NCBI GenBank assembly: GCA_035610365.1
Contig: CM069432.1
Coordinates: 171,428,035-171,492,034 of the forward strand
From: Aquatica leii
Lineage: Eukaryota; Arthropoda; Insecta; Coleoptera; Lampyridae
DNA length: 64,000 nt
Direction of reading: 5' to 3'
In this document: positions 11,459-23,104 of the stretch, piece by piece
Layout: each line of letters begins with the position of its first letter
Position numbering within the stretch: the first letter of the stretch is position 1
The notes under the pieces: generated by a model
What the model saw: the letters and a program-made list of their open reading frames with translations, nothing else
Databases searched by the model: none
What the model was told of the DNA's origin: nothing
Program-made: the position numbers and the translations under genes

Positions 11459-11742
11459 GTAAAAGCATTATTATAGAACTTATTTAATATTTGTATAGTT
11501 TTATCTAAACATTATTTGAATATATTCTAAGGATTTAAAGTAAAATGTTTAATAAGTTATTACTTAAACTTATACATTTGCATTTTTAAAACTTTTATTA
11601 TTGATAATTTAAAAATAAACGAATATTTTATAAACAAACGTTGTTTTAATTACAATTTTTTGTAATTATTTTGACAATGATTCTGACAACTTGTTAGTAG
11701 TTTAATTTGATTTGTGCAACGCAAAGATAAAATTAAACGCAT
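11459..11742 (-). mobile_element. 5' flank of Harbinger copy 2
   Basis: Aligns in inverse orientation with 1746-1850 and 3285-3486 taken together, which is how the 1.4-kb insertion in copy 1 was recognised. It ends at gtttaattttatctttgcg. Confidence 0.6.
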
Positions 11743-13630
11743 CTGCTAAGTGATTATTTGAATCTCTTGACCGGTATGTAATAACTATTAACGGACAAGG
11801 TTGTTAATGATTAATAATCGAGACATTTTAACATGTGAGCGAGGGTAGCGAGCAAACGCGTTAATATCGTCGAGATTATTTGTCGATTAACAAACGAGTT
11901 AGTTTTAAAATTTTTCCGTTGATCGTACGTTGGTAGAACGTGTGAAGTTATAAGGAAACTAAAGTATACGTAACCCATTGAGTTATAATATAAGGATGCC
12001 GCGTTTTGTATTCTAAAACAGCACCACTACCGCCATATTGATGGTACACTAGTGTCATTCTAATGTCAAATGTTAGTATTTGCCTTTTTTCTAAGTTTTA
12101 TAGTGATTTTTTATGTTTCCTAATATGTTTTTTAAATTTGTAATTAAAAACATTTAAAACAATGGTTTTGTGTGTTTTACGTATTTGTAATAACAGAAAA
12201 AGTATAAATAAGAAAGTATTATTGGAAATTACATTTTACAGGTATTTACACAATATAAGCAGAACAGTATTTAAGAAATTTCTACATTGACACACCGATT
12301 AATTATTTCTTAGTTTGGTCATTAAAAATCTATTTTAATAAAATGTAAATGTTAGATTACTGTTTTTTAATATATTTCATTTAAAATGTTGCATATTATT
12401 AACGAATTTCATTTTTTTTTTTACTAAATTAGTTATAATCTAAAAAAAAATTTTCTTAGTTTAGACTAATAAAATTGATAATTTCTTATTTGCGTAGATC
12501 CACAAATCTCCAGTTTTCTTAAGAAATTACTGTATTTGAACTTTAGAATTATGATTATGCTTCTGAAATAATATCAGTTACACTTTTCTTCTAAGCATAA
12601 ATTCAAGTAATTCGATAACCTATTTTAATTTTGTTTATTAACATACAAATTGTTAATTTGAAAATTTACTACAATTAATGTTAAAGCTTTAACTTTTAAG
12701 TAATCCGGGCCTGGCCAAGTTTCCATCTTGATAGTAGACTAAGCCACGCCCAGTGGTTCCACTTTGCACATAGAAATTAGATGCTTTATCTTATCTCGTT
12801 TTATAATAACTCAATGACGTAACCCGCTGTTATATCTAGTAGTCGCGCAATATCATTGTATCAGTGGTTGCTAACGATTTCATTGGTTGTTATACGAAAT
12901 CGTTCATATAGAAATTAATTTATTGGTTTAAAATCGTTCATTATTAAGAGTCATTAACAATCTATTTCTGATACATTATCATACAATAATATTCCTATTA
13001 GTAACAGACGATCGATGGAAAAAAAATTAACAGCTGTATTCATAAAAATATTGAAAAATTCCCTTTAAACTTGTTTTAGTTAAAACGTGTTTTAAGGCTT
13101 ACAGAACGTTTTAACCTACGTTCATTCATAACCGGTTCGTAAACCTTCGGTACTCAACATAGAGTTAAATTTGTTAAAATACCGATTTCAGTAAATTTAA
13201 AGTAGTTGCGTTGGTAACCTCGAAACAGAAGTATTTTTTTCGTTTATTAGTTACGTCTGTGAAGTAATAATTATCATAATAATTAATAATGACTGATAGT
13301 AAAAAGAAAACAAAAAGTGGAAATTAGCTTGTAGAAGATACGATAAGGTTTGTATAAATTTGAATGTGTTCAAAATAACTTATTTGGTTTTTTAGCATCT
13401 GTTTCAAGAATGGGTGCGAGAAAAGGCCAAGATAATTAAAAACAAAAATACTGACACCAACAAGTAAAAAAAAATACTGGCTTAGTTTGTTGATTGCATA
13501 ATTTTGCAAGTCTGATGTGATTAATTACAATTCGAATTTTGAATAACTTTTTAATAACATTAGTAGTAGTAATTAATTAAATAAATTTGTAAATGTAAAA
13601 AAAAATAAACGAGGATAGGGTAATTTGCTT
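11743..13630. other. No gene supported
   Basis: AT-rich spacer. Near 13030 there is cagctgtattcataaaaat, which also occurs inverted at about 17166-17190. Both could be ends of an old MITE family, but the internal sequences do not align well. Confidence 0.4.
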
Positions 13631-13639
13631 ATTGAACAC

Positions 13640-13675
13640 CAGACAATTATTGGACACCAGACAATTATTGGACAC
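13640..13675. repeat. 18-bp tandem repeat at the left end of the pogo element
   Basis: Two exact copies of cagacaattattggacac, preceded by a partial third (ttgaacac). The core attattggac is the inverse of the gtccaataact motif found throughout the element's ends. Confidence 0.85.
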
Positions 13676-14009
13676 TGCATTTTCAAACCCGAATTACAGG
13701 ATTCTCTTATCGATTTACTCTGATTAATTTCGTTAGGTGGCTTCACTATCATATGTGTTGTCTAGGTAACTGTTTAAAATGACAGAGTTGTTTACCGACA
13801 GAAATTTTTTGCGCGAAAACATTTGCAGGTTATAGTTACAGCTATAAATCTTAAGTTGTTCGTAAGAAGTGTGGAAGTTAAATTGTGCCGTCTACTTGCA
13901 GATTTTTGAAGGTAGGTACATGAGTGTATTATTGCTAGATTGCATTAAGTTCAAAAGGCAATAATGATAAGTAGAAAACTTTTATACAGGGATTTTTAGC
14001 TAAATATTG

Positions 14010-14216
14010 TGTGTCCAATCACTCAATATAAACATATTCTTACGTTTTGTTATTAGACAGCTGTCCAATAACTGAAAAATATTAATATTCCCTTTTTTCT
14101 CACATACGGACTTCAAATAAAGCCATACACAACATATTAAGTTTATATTAATTTCTTTAATACTTAAACAGTTATTGGACAGGTGTCCAATAAATGAAAG
14201 GCTCTGTCCAATAACT
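14010..14216. promoter_or_regulatory. Clustered tgtccaataactg motifs before the transposase
   Basis: At least five copies or near copies of tgtccaataactg occur here, near 14012, 14062, 14171 (inverse), 14184 and 14204. The last ends 37 bases before the transposase ATG. Such clusters could be transposase binding sites or operators controlling the gene. That role is inferred from position only. Confidence 0.45.
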
Positions 14217-14252
14217 GAACTGAATTTCAGTTTTGTTGTAGGAACAGTAAAA

Positions 14253-16189
14253 ATGCCCAAAACAAAAAACTATGACAAGTCGAAACTTAATGATGCCATC
14301 CAGGATATACAGAATAGTTCTGAATCGTACAGAAGCGCAGAAAAAAATACGGAATTTCTAAATCTCCTGGACATAAAGAAACTTTTAGTGCTACACCAAT
14401 TTTAACCTTCGATGAAAAAAACTGTGTAGAACAGTCGATAAAGGACAACGCTGCTAAGGGATTTCCACGAAAAGCCAACGATTTAAAAAATAGCGTGCAA
14501 AAATTTTTATCAGCAAATCCACGTCCTCAAACAACAGACCTGGAGATGGATGGGTGAAAGGGTTTCTTAAAAGACACCCAACAATTTCAAAACGAAGCAG
14601 CGAAGGTGTTACTGCAGCAAGTGCTTGCTTATCTGAGCAGGACATTCAAAATTGGTTTAGTAATATCTCCGATTACATCAAAGGAAAAAGCTTAGAGGAT
14701 GCTTTTCAAGATCCTTCTAAGATCTTTAATGGTGACGAGTCAGGATTTCAAGTGTGTCCAACCACTGGGAAAGTATTTGCGGAAAAAGGTTCAAAAAATG
14801 TTTATTCTATCGAACGCAGTTCTTCTAAAGAAAATATTACTGTTATGTTTACGTTTTCTGCAGCTAGAAACGTTTCTGTTCCTATGATAATTTACCCGTA
14901 CCAAAGGATTCCTGAAAAAAATTGCTCGCAGTATTAATCCAAAATGGGGTATCGGAAGAAGTGAAAATGGTTGGATGACTTCAGAAACTTTTTACTAATA
15001 TATCGCAAACGTTTTTTATCCTTTTGTAAAAAGCTTAAACGTAAAGTTTCCGGTAATTCTATTTCTTGACGGTCATAAAAGTCATTTAAACAATCAGTTC
15101 AGTTTTTTGTGCAATGAATTACAAATAGAAATTATTGCATTATATCCAAATGCGACCAGAATTTTGCAGCCATGTGACGTGTCTATTTTCCGGCCACTTA
15201 AAGAAACTTGGCGTCAAACAGTAAAAGAATGATCAACATCCCCAAGTAATTATAAATAAAGTTTCATTTGCCCCGCTATTAGAGAAAGCTATGGACTTGG
15301 GTATTAAAAAAGAAACAATCATACATGGTTTTAGGGCGTGCGGAATATTTCCGTTCGACCCAAATGCAGTCGACTATACAAAATGCTTGGGTCAAAAATT
15401 GGAAGAACAGACAGTAATCAAAATAGAGAATAAATGTTCAAGGGGATTTTTTTAACTTATTATTCAAAGTGTGGGAATTCTTTCGACTTAAAGATGAGAA
15501 TAAGACTGAGAAGACTGATTCAAAAAACGGAACTAAGGCTAAGCCTCAAATTAATGCTATACAGAATATTGTTATAAAATCTCCCATTAAAAATCTAGAC
15601 ATTGAAACTGCAGCACATGACAGTAAAAATGATAATATGTACTTCCAACCAAGTACAAGTAAAATTATTATTGTAGATAAATTCTTAGGCATATTTTTAA
15701 CATTCCCTAATGCACCAACAGGGAAAAGAAAACGTAGCGTAGAAAGGTTTCCCTTTGCTATTACATCGGAAAGATATCAAGAAATGTTTAAGAAAAAGCA
15801 AGATGCAAAAGAAGAGCAAGAAAAACAAAAACAAGAAAAAAAAGAGAAGAACTAGAAAAACAAAAGGAAGAAAAAAAGATCGAATGCAAAGAACAAAAAA
15901 ACCAAAAAATGTCAAAGAAAGGAAAAAAACTAAAGCTTATCACTGAATGTACTATTTGTCATGGTGACATGAAGTCGGATGAAATCCACTGTAAGAAGTT
16001 TTATCACATTCGTTGTACTCCACAACACTTTAGCATAACCTGCCGACTGAAGACGATTTATTTATTTGTCATAACTGCTACGAAGTAGATGATAATGATA
16101 GCAACGAAATAATTATTAACGAAGACGAAGACGACGATGAACTAGATCAGTTGTATGAGCAATATCAAACAGCACAGAAAGATTATTAA
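14253..16189 (+). pseudogene. pogo/Tigger-like (DD35D) transposase with C-terminal zinc finger
   Basis: Start MPKTKNYDKSKLNDAI opens a psq-type helix-turn-helix. A one-base loss in a poly-A run near 14345 shifts the frame. Next come GFLKRHPTISKRSSEGVT (CENP-B-type DNA-binding segment), the first aspartate in FNGDESGFQ, ENITVMFTFSA, the second in LFLDGHKSH, and the third in ILQPCDVSIFRPL. The last two are 35 residues apart, fitting the DD29-36D range of Tigger/pogo. GFRACGIFPFDPNAVDYTKC follows, then a lysine/glutamate-rich stretch (15780-15930), a CTICHGDMKSDEIHC zinc-finger-like motif (near 15950) and an acidic tail ending at TAA 16187. At least one in-frame stop (after SETFY) and several frameshifts disable it. 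Confidence 0.85.
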
Positions 16190-16405
16190 GTGTGTACCTA
16201 TACCTAATTACTGTTTATTAAAGTTAAAAATATAAGTTTAATTCTGAAATGGTTATGGTTTATTTCTATTTGGCGGCTTAACATCAGTTTAATGTAGGTA
16301 TAAGTAGGTATTTATCACATTGGACCTACTGACAATTTTGCATTGATCTTTGTCCAATTACTGATTTTTACATGTCCAATTAATATAAAAACTGCCCAAT
16401 AACTA

Positions 16406-17705
16406 TGCTTTTTTTAAATAATTTTTCATTAACTATAGTAAAAAATGAGTTACATAAATATAAAAACAAAATTTCAAACTATCTATTAATGAAAACTAGA
16501 TTTATTTACGAACAAAGATTAATTAACTCTTTATTTTTAAATAGCAGATCTTCTTATTTTTTTTAAATTCTAAATAAAAAAGTATTGAAATCAATGAATT
16601 ATATGAATTACACTTTATACCTAAAAGAAATCAGTAGTCTTCTCTTTTCAATCGTATGACACAGACCAATGTACCGTAAAACATATCGCTTGACGTAATA
16701 TCTAACTTAGGTACATTATAAGAGAATAATTAGAACAATAGAAACAATAAACTTAATTTAAAAAGAATTAGAATAAGTAAAACAATGAAGACGTGTTGCC
16801 AAAAAGTACCAAGATTTGTAACACCGCCAAGATGACAAAATTTACTTGCAAGCACAGTCGAAATCGCGAATTATAAAAATTATATTATTTACAATATTAA
16901 TAGATAATAGTATCATCTATTACATTAACGTAAAATTAAATACAGAAACAAGTTAAATTTCTTTTAAATAAAGTTTTCCACTTAAAAAAATCTGATTATA
17001 CACAATTTTTTAAGTTAAAATAGCGTTAAAGAAGGGTTAGTCTTATTTTAAATATTGCTAAGTTACAATACTGTTACAAAAGGTTTGTTAAGCTAAAACG
17101 CGTTTATAAATAGTGTTTTCTGGCGTTTATGCTAAAATAGGTTTGAAGATCTCTGTAAACCAATTGTAAATTTTTATGAATACAGCTGGTAAGTCTATAT
17201 CAAAAACAAAGTTATCAACAAACATTGCAGATGTTCCACGCCAAGTAAAACAATTAGAACCAGAGGGAAGAACGAATAAAGAATAGTATCTTTTGCGATA
17301 AAATTCCAATAATTTCATAAGTTTCTAGAATCTTACGAAAATTCACAAACATTAAATTAGAATAATAAATAATTAGTATATTTGGTACATCGGAAAAACA
17401 AAACTATTTATTTTAACATTAGTAAACTAAATTAAAGTTGCGAAACTGTTTATAAACTGTAAAATATATGGTAAATTACAATAAACACTCAAATAGACTA
17501 CTAACGATTTGTGCCCTTACCAATTAGTCTTATTCTATATTTAGTAAACTGCAAAATTAAAAGCAAATGTTTTAGAAACTTATTATACTGATATGAAATA
17601 CTGTTTGTGAGTACGAAAGAATTTACTTTCGATGACTATTAAAAAGACTTAATAATTATATCAAGTGACATTAAAAAAATGTAGAAAAAAGAAACGATTT
17701 CAGTG
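16406..17705. other. No gene supported
   Basis: AT-rich. It holds the inverse partner of the 13030 motif (about 17166-17190). A 63-codon open frame on the minus strand (17318-17127) matches no family I recognise. Confidence 0.4.
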
Positions 17706-17710
17706 GTTAA

Positions 17711-17908
17711 CTTGTTTTTATTCTGTAAGTTTTATGTGTTAAAAATTATATGTTAATTACATTTTGTTGTTACTATGTGTTGACTTACGAGTTCAATAAA
17801 TTATAGTTGGCCTGAGGAAGTGCTAACCTTCAGCACGAAACGTTGCCATAAAAATAAAATAAAGTGGTTTTATATGCCCCTCCTAAAGGAAGAAGATTGA
17901 ATTAATTA
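17711..17908 (+). repeat. Left terminal repeat (pLTR) of PLE 2
   Basis: Begins cttgtttttattctgtaag and ends gaattaatta. Nearly identical to 20721-20916, differing by a few substitutions and small indels. Confidence 0.92.
17808..17848 (+). ncRNA. Hammerhead-like motif in left pLTR
   Basis: Helix I: UGGC (17808-17811) with GCCA (17845-17848). Box 1: CUGAGGA (17812-17818), where the G at the variable position 7 is allowed. One unpaired A follows. Helix II: GUGCU with AGCAC over a 7-nt loop (17820-17836). Box 2: GAAA (17837-17840), then CGU and U17844 as the cleavage base. ACGU is self-complementary, so helix III could form only between two molecules. Hammerheads of this kind are known from PLE terminal repeats. 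Confidence 0.62.
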
Positions 17909-17966
17909 GTATACACACAGAGGAAGATAAAGAATCTTTACCAAGTATATTATATTTCTTCCAATA

Positions 17967-20489
17967 ATGGCATTATCACCATCCGAACTACCATCGTACG
18001 TCCAATCGACATGGCACAACACCTTACGTAACAACTATAACCAAGAAACGTATAAATCGATCATTAAACTAGAAAAGTCGTATATTAAATTGTCCAAATT
18101 AATTAATCGAAAGGTTTATCTAAAAATGTGTAAGTTAAATCTTGTTAATCCGACACACATACAACAGTTTTTCAAATGTACGTATTTAATACAAGCGGAG
18201 CACACCCCATTTAATAATAAGTTAGACAGATTAATCAATCATTTTAAAACATCGATATTAAATATAGAAATCGATATAACATATTGGCGGCTACATAACC
18301 TAAAAAAATTAATTACCGATCTTAAATTCACTTTACACAGGGTACTCCGTCAAGTAGATTTTCAGATTCAGATGAAAGTAGTAAATAATAAACAAAAAAT
18401 GATCTCTTCTAACGATAAAACTAAACTTAAAAACAAATTCCAGAATATGTATGCTCGCCAAAATTACAACTATAATGTTACTAAACAGGGTTGCATCTAT
18501 AATTTAACTAATGTACTACAGTTGCCTGACAAAGTGGCTCAATGTATGGCGTTGTCCCCAAAATTTATGTGTAATTATTACAAGAACATACCCATAATTA
18601 GTTTAATCAAAAACGCAGAACACATACTCACGTGTCACCATGTTGAAGGAAAAGAAAGATTAAGGGGTAAAATCGTAAACGTCATTACCAACTTTGTCAA
18701 TAACAAATCTAAAAAGAACTTGACACCTCAAGACTTATTTATTAAAAACTTAGTGACATCTACAAGAAAATTTATTAAAACACATAACGACCTTTTAATT
18801 ACTAGAGCTGATAAAGACAATGCGACAGTTATTATACATAAAGACGAATACCACGAAAAAATACTAACTTTGCTTAATGACAATAACATCTATACACAAA
18901 CAGACATAGACCTTACATATAAATTTCAAATTAAAAACAATAAACTTAGTAAGCAACTTTACGAAAACGGACACATTGACTTCACTACATATAAAAGACT
19001 AACAACTCACACAAGCACACCACCTAAGTTTTACGGTTTAATAAAAACACATAAAGATGAACACCCAATAAGACCAATTGTCTCATGTATAGGAGCGCCT
19101 ACCTATCAATTATCTAAATACATTTCAAATTTAATACAAAATATTTCATACATTTTTATTCATAACATTAAAAACTCATATGAATTAATTGATAGAACTA
19201 GGAATACTTTGGTACCATCTGATTATAAGATTATATCATTTTATGTTACATCTTTATTCACCAATATCACTAAAGAACTTACAGTTAAATTACTAAATGA
19301 ATATTGGGTTGAGCTAAAGAGCCATACTACATTAGAATTAGTTGAAGTTGTACAAATCATTCAATTCCTGTTTGACTCTAGTTATTTTACTTATAATGAC
19401 AAAATGTATATTCAAAAATTCGATACTGCCATGGGAAATCCGGCGTCGCCTATAATAGCTAATCTCACAATGCATGATCTGCTAAAATATGGTTAAAACA
19501 AACTGACTTACACTCCAACATTTTTATTATGCTATGTTGATGATATCGTTGCATGTATTCCAGAAACTGAAATTAATAATACCTTAAACGTTTTTAATAG
19601 TTACAATCCACATTTAAAATTTACTTTTGAAATAGAAACACAAGGATCTTTACCATTTTTAGATGTTAGATTGATCAGGGATGTTAGTACTAATACGATA
19701 ATTACTGAATGGTATACTAAGCCGATAGCCTCTAATAGAACGATCAATTACTTATCTAAACATCCACACCACCAAAAGATTAATACTATTAAGGCTATGA
19801 AAAATAAAATTATAGGTTTGAGCAGTCCTCAATTTCATGAAAAAAACTTTAAGATTCTAAAGAAAATAATTAGAAACAACAACTATCCTAACAATATAAT
19901 AAAAAAAATACTGCTACACACTAACACAACTAATATTATTACACCACCAGTTAACCCACCTAGTACTAACCTTAACACTATCCTTAACGCTAACCTTAAT
20001 ACTAACATCACTTACACCAAAATCATAAACGTCCCAAATCTAACACAAAGAATCATTCCGATACTAACAACACCTAACATCAAAATGTTAGTGTATAACA
20101 CTAACACCATTTACAACATGCTGTATAGTAATACCAAAGATAGAATTAACACCATAGATAAACACGACGTAGTGTATAAGCTTGATTGTACTGGATGCAA
20201 TGCGTGTTATATTGGTCAAACTAAACAGAAGCTAAAAAATCGGATGGCCAACTATAAATATGATTGTAGCACAAAAGAAGGCGATACAGCTTTGGCCGTA
20301 CATCATATAGACACACACAATTTCAATTTTATCAATCCCACAATTCTAGATGTGGAAAACAACTTGAAAAAGCGTTTAGTTTCCGAAATGCTATACATCA
20401 ATATATATAATAATAATATTAATTTTAACAACGATACCAACAATTTAAGCAGCGTTTATAATAATTTAATATCCAAAATTGTGAGATAA
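17967..20489 (+). pseudogene. PLE 2 reverse transcriptase / GIY-YIG protein, one stop codon
   Basis: A single frame of 841 codons starting at ATG 17967. It is interrupted only by TAA at 19494-19496, after HDLLKYG; the frame continues unchanged beyond it. A one-base change could account for the stop. The N-terminal 250 residues are lysine-rich and helical. The RT shows TRADKDNATVIIHKDEY, PPKFYGLIKTHKDEHPIRPI, CIGAPTYQLSKYISNLI, FYVTSLFTNI, AMGNPASPIIANL and the catalytic YVDD (19533-19544), then LPFLDVRLI. A thumb-like linker follows, then an asparagine/threonine-rich spacer. The C-terminal GIY-YIG endonuclease is DVVYKLDCTGCNACYIGQT with KLKNRM after it (from about 20170). The enzyme would nick target DNA and prime reverse transcription. 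Whether the element is still mobile elsewhere in the genome is unknown. Confidence 0.93.
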
Positions 20490-20720
20490 CTATATAGGTT
20501 GGATCTATCGTTATTCAGTTTTGTTTATCATTTTATTCTTATCTTTCCCTTGACAATCATAAATTTTTGATTACACAACATTTGTCAATTGTTTGTTGAA
20601 CGTGTATGTTCTACGTTATATTAAAATTTTAAATATTGACCATTGTATGTTTAATGTTATATTTATTATTAATTACTAACTCGTAAAGTTGCCAATGGCC
20701 TTGTTCGGTGGATTGATCCA

Positions 20721-20916
20721 CTTGTTTTTATTCTGTAAGTTTTATGTGTTAAAAATTATCTGTTAATTATTTTGTTGTTACTATGTGTTGACTTACGAGT
20801 TCAATCAATTACAGTTGGCCTGAGGAAGTGCTAACCTTCAGCACGAAACGTTGCCATAAAAATAAATTAAAGTGGTTTTATATGCCCCTCCTAAACGAAG
20901 AAAATTGAATTAATTA
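20721..20916 (+). repeat. Right terminal repeat (pLTR) of PLE 2
   Basis: Direct partner of 17711-17908. It follows a short 3' untranslated stretch that includes gtggattgatcc, also seen in the relic at 1500-1630. Confidence 0.92.
20816..20856 (+). ncRNA. Hammerhead-like motif in right pLTR
   Basis: Same core, helices and GUU cleavage triplet as 17808-17848, with no change in the 41-nt motif. Cleavage at both copies would release a unit of about 3.0 kb. Confidence 0.62.
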
Positions 20917-21549
20917 TTATAAATGTTGTTACAGTGATAAAAAATAATTGACCAATACTTGATAGAGTGAAACTATCGTTTAACAGGCGTTTATAGTGTT
21001 ATCTAAATAGTAGTTACATATTTCGGTTTTCTTTAGGAAGTATGGTAACTTAGAGATAATGGTATGAATCTACTACCAAAATAAAAAACACGTTTTGAGA
21101 AAAAACTGACAAACCCAGACCATCACAAACCGATGATTCGGATCAGTGCAATATAAAGGCTTCCTTGTGTTCAGATTGAGTTTTCTAAAAAAGACAGCAA
21201 TATGATTGTCAAAACGTCAAATGTAATTGGTTTAAGAAAGTCTGTAAATTTTGTTGATTTTGTAATAAATGTTAGAATGCAGTTCAAAACTCAAAAATAT
21301 TTATATTTTGGAATATGTCCGCCACAGCCAGCAAAACTAAAACGAAACACATTCTAAAATTCGAAACTTTATTGAATCTAATAAGGATTTGTTTGGTAAT
21401 TGTGTAGATTTTGTTATGAAATTATTTAGAAGCAAACATATAGCGTAATTATACAGAATTATCAAAAATATATTCTAATGTAAATCTGTAACCATTCAAT
21501 TTCCTTTTTATAACCTATTCTGTTTTTTTCTTATAATGATTCTGTTTCA

Positions 21550-21622
21550 ATCTAAATTCGAACTCACCTTTCTAAACCTGAACATGAATTTAGAAGCACT
21601 AAACCACTGAGCGAAACCGACG
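21550..21622 (-). repeat. tRNA-like SINE head (relic)
   Basis: On the minus strand, an A-box-like cgctcagtggtttagtgc is followed about 35 bases later by a B-box-like gagttcgaattt. Between them ttctaaa and tttagaa pair as a 7-bp stem where the anticodon arm would be, but with a 12-base loop. The D and T arms pair poorly and no acceptor stem is convincing. A tRNA-derived SINE head fits better than a working tRNA. Confidence 0.5.
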
Positions 21623-22261
21623 GTAGATGAAATATTGTTATATTTAATATATTGGTTTAATTTATAGAAGATTGTTTTATTATTTTGTGAAGAGTAATCA
21701 ATTACGTAAAATTTTAAATACCTATCAGCATTTTGAAATAGTTTGTTTTAAACTGCTTACTTGCCTTGGCGGTTACATTGGAGTTTGTTGTCAAAAATTT
21801 AAAAAAATCTTACAATTAATAGTAGGTACGTTAACTAAAGTATGTTAACTAAAGTAAAACGGTCTACTAATTAAGTATAAAGCAATTAAAATCATAACCA
21901 TTTAGTGAGATTTATAGCGAAACATTCTCAAAGCAATTGTCAACTTCGAGACAATAATTAAAGGATGTGAAACATTCTCGACGCAGATAACAAAAATATA
22001 TAAAAAAATATTCAAAGTATACTGAGGTCAGTTTTCGAATTAAATCAGATAAAGACGTTGTCGGTTTAAATAAATTAAGTGTAAGACGCGTGTGTTAAGA
22101 TAAATGTAACGGCGTGTAAGCCGACATTATTTTTCGAGTGATAGTAATATATAAGTTAATGTAAGTGTTTTTCTTAAATTTTACGTTGTGGTTTTATCCC
22201 GACGAATTTTTCAAAGCTTATTTTGAATTTCGCGGGTGTTAAACTAACTCAACGTATTTAC

Positions 22262-22345
22262 CATCGTTTATAGCTATCTACAGTTAATTCTAATCACATA
22301 GTAAATTTATACTATGAGATGGCTCTGCCATCAAACACTTTTGAA
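22262..22345 (-). repeat. 3' fragment of an RTE element
   Basis: Reverse complement aligns with the 3' untranslated end of the RTE at 44331-44400. The shared core is the hairpin gatgg-agagccatctcat, then a ttactatgt stretch and taactgta. No coding part is attached. Confidence 0.5.
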
Positions 22346-22442
22346 TAATATAAGCTTGTTTTCTCTAATAAAGTTTCCATACTATAATCGTTCATTTTAG
22401 CAATAAAAGTTGTTTTGTTACGATTAAGGTTTGCATTAAAAC

Positions 22443-22449
<7 letters not shown>

Positions 22450-22486
<37 letters not shown>

Positions 22487-22495
22487 TTTATTATT
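22450..22495. repeat. (ATT)n microsatellite
   Basis: About 14 units of att, degrading into atttttatt at the right. Confidence 0.95.
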
Positions 22496-22774
22496 TTTAT
22501 TAGTGTACATTATTAAAATTGGCTTTAAGTTAACCTTAATACAATAACATATAATATATTTAAATAACATAATCTAATAATGTAATGTAAATAATACTTT
22601 AGTATACATAATTAAATCATAATGACACAATAGATACCTTAAATACATGTTTTTGTACTCTTACATAAAATTATATAAAAACTTCATCAAATAAAGGCAT
22701 TTTGTATGTTATAATATACAAAGCGAATAGTCGTTTAAAAAACCAACGTTATAAATTTGTAGTTTCATCTATGT

Positions 22775-22813
22775 ATGTATATATATTTATATATATATAT
22801 ATATATATATATA
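22775..22813. repeat. (TA)n microsatellite
   Basis: Nearly uninterrupted ta dinucleotides, with one ttta interruption. Confidence 0.92.
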
Positions 22814-23104
22814 ATGAAAAAATTAAAAATATTTCCATTATACATCAATTAATTTAAATCACTAAACAATAAATAAAAATTTTGAAATGCTAATTTAAAC
22901 CCTACATAATACAATACATTTTAATTTGCATATTATGGACCATTAACCTATTGTTTACAGAACTGAATAATCTAGAAAGGGAGCGCCTTCAAGATCTCTA
23001 ACTAATTTAATGTCACTGTCATTAATATTTATGAAGACTTTTATAAAACTGTTACAACGTAATTTAAGATAAATATTGCTTGATGTGTCATCAGATTAAG
23101 TTAA

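Larger units (their letters stand above)
13632..16405 (+). mobile_element. pogo/Tigger-like DNA transposon
   Basis: Element bounded by repeated copies of a tccaataactg motif. The left end has tandem copies (13640-13675), more copies lie in the leader up to the transposase start, and the right end has copies at about 16350-16400. The transposase pseudogene sits at 14253-16189. Exact ends are uncertain. TA target duplications are expected for this superfamily but could not be fixed. Confidence 0.6.
17711..20916 (+). mobile_element. Penelope-like element 2, nearly intact, with direct terminal repeats
   Basis: A complete-looking PLE: a direct repeat of about 198 bases at the left (17711-17908), one long reading frame (17967-20489) and a second copy of the repeat at the right (20721-20916). 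The repeats differ at few positions and each holds a hammerhead-like motif. The interval between the two motifs is exactly 3,008 bases, the apparent unit length. This is the youngest-looking retroelement in the window. Confidence 0.9.
20917..23100. other. No gene supported; small repeats only
   Basis: AT-rich spacer holding the tRNA-like element (21550-21622), an RTE 3' fragment (22262-22345) and two microsatellites, listed separately. Confidence 0.45.

Noticed and set aside
13030-17190. 4-kb element bounded by cagctgtattcataaa inverted repeats
   Set aside because: Only about 20 bases match well and the pogo element between has its own ends; the two motifs are probably unrelated MITE relics.
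21550-21622. Functional tRNA gene
   Set aside because: D and T arms pair poorly, the anticodon loop is 12 bases and no acceptor stem is visible.
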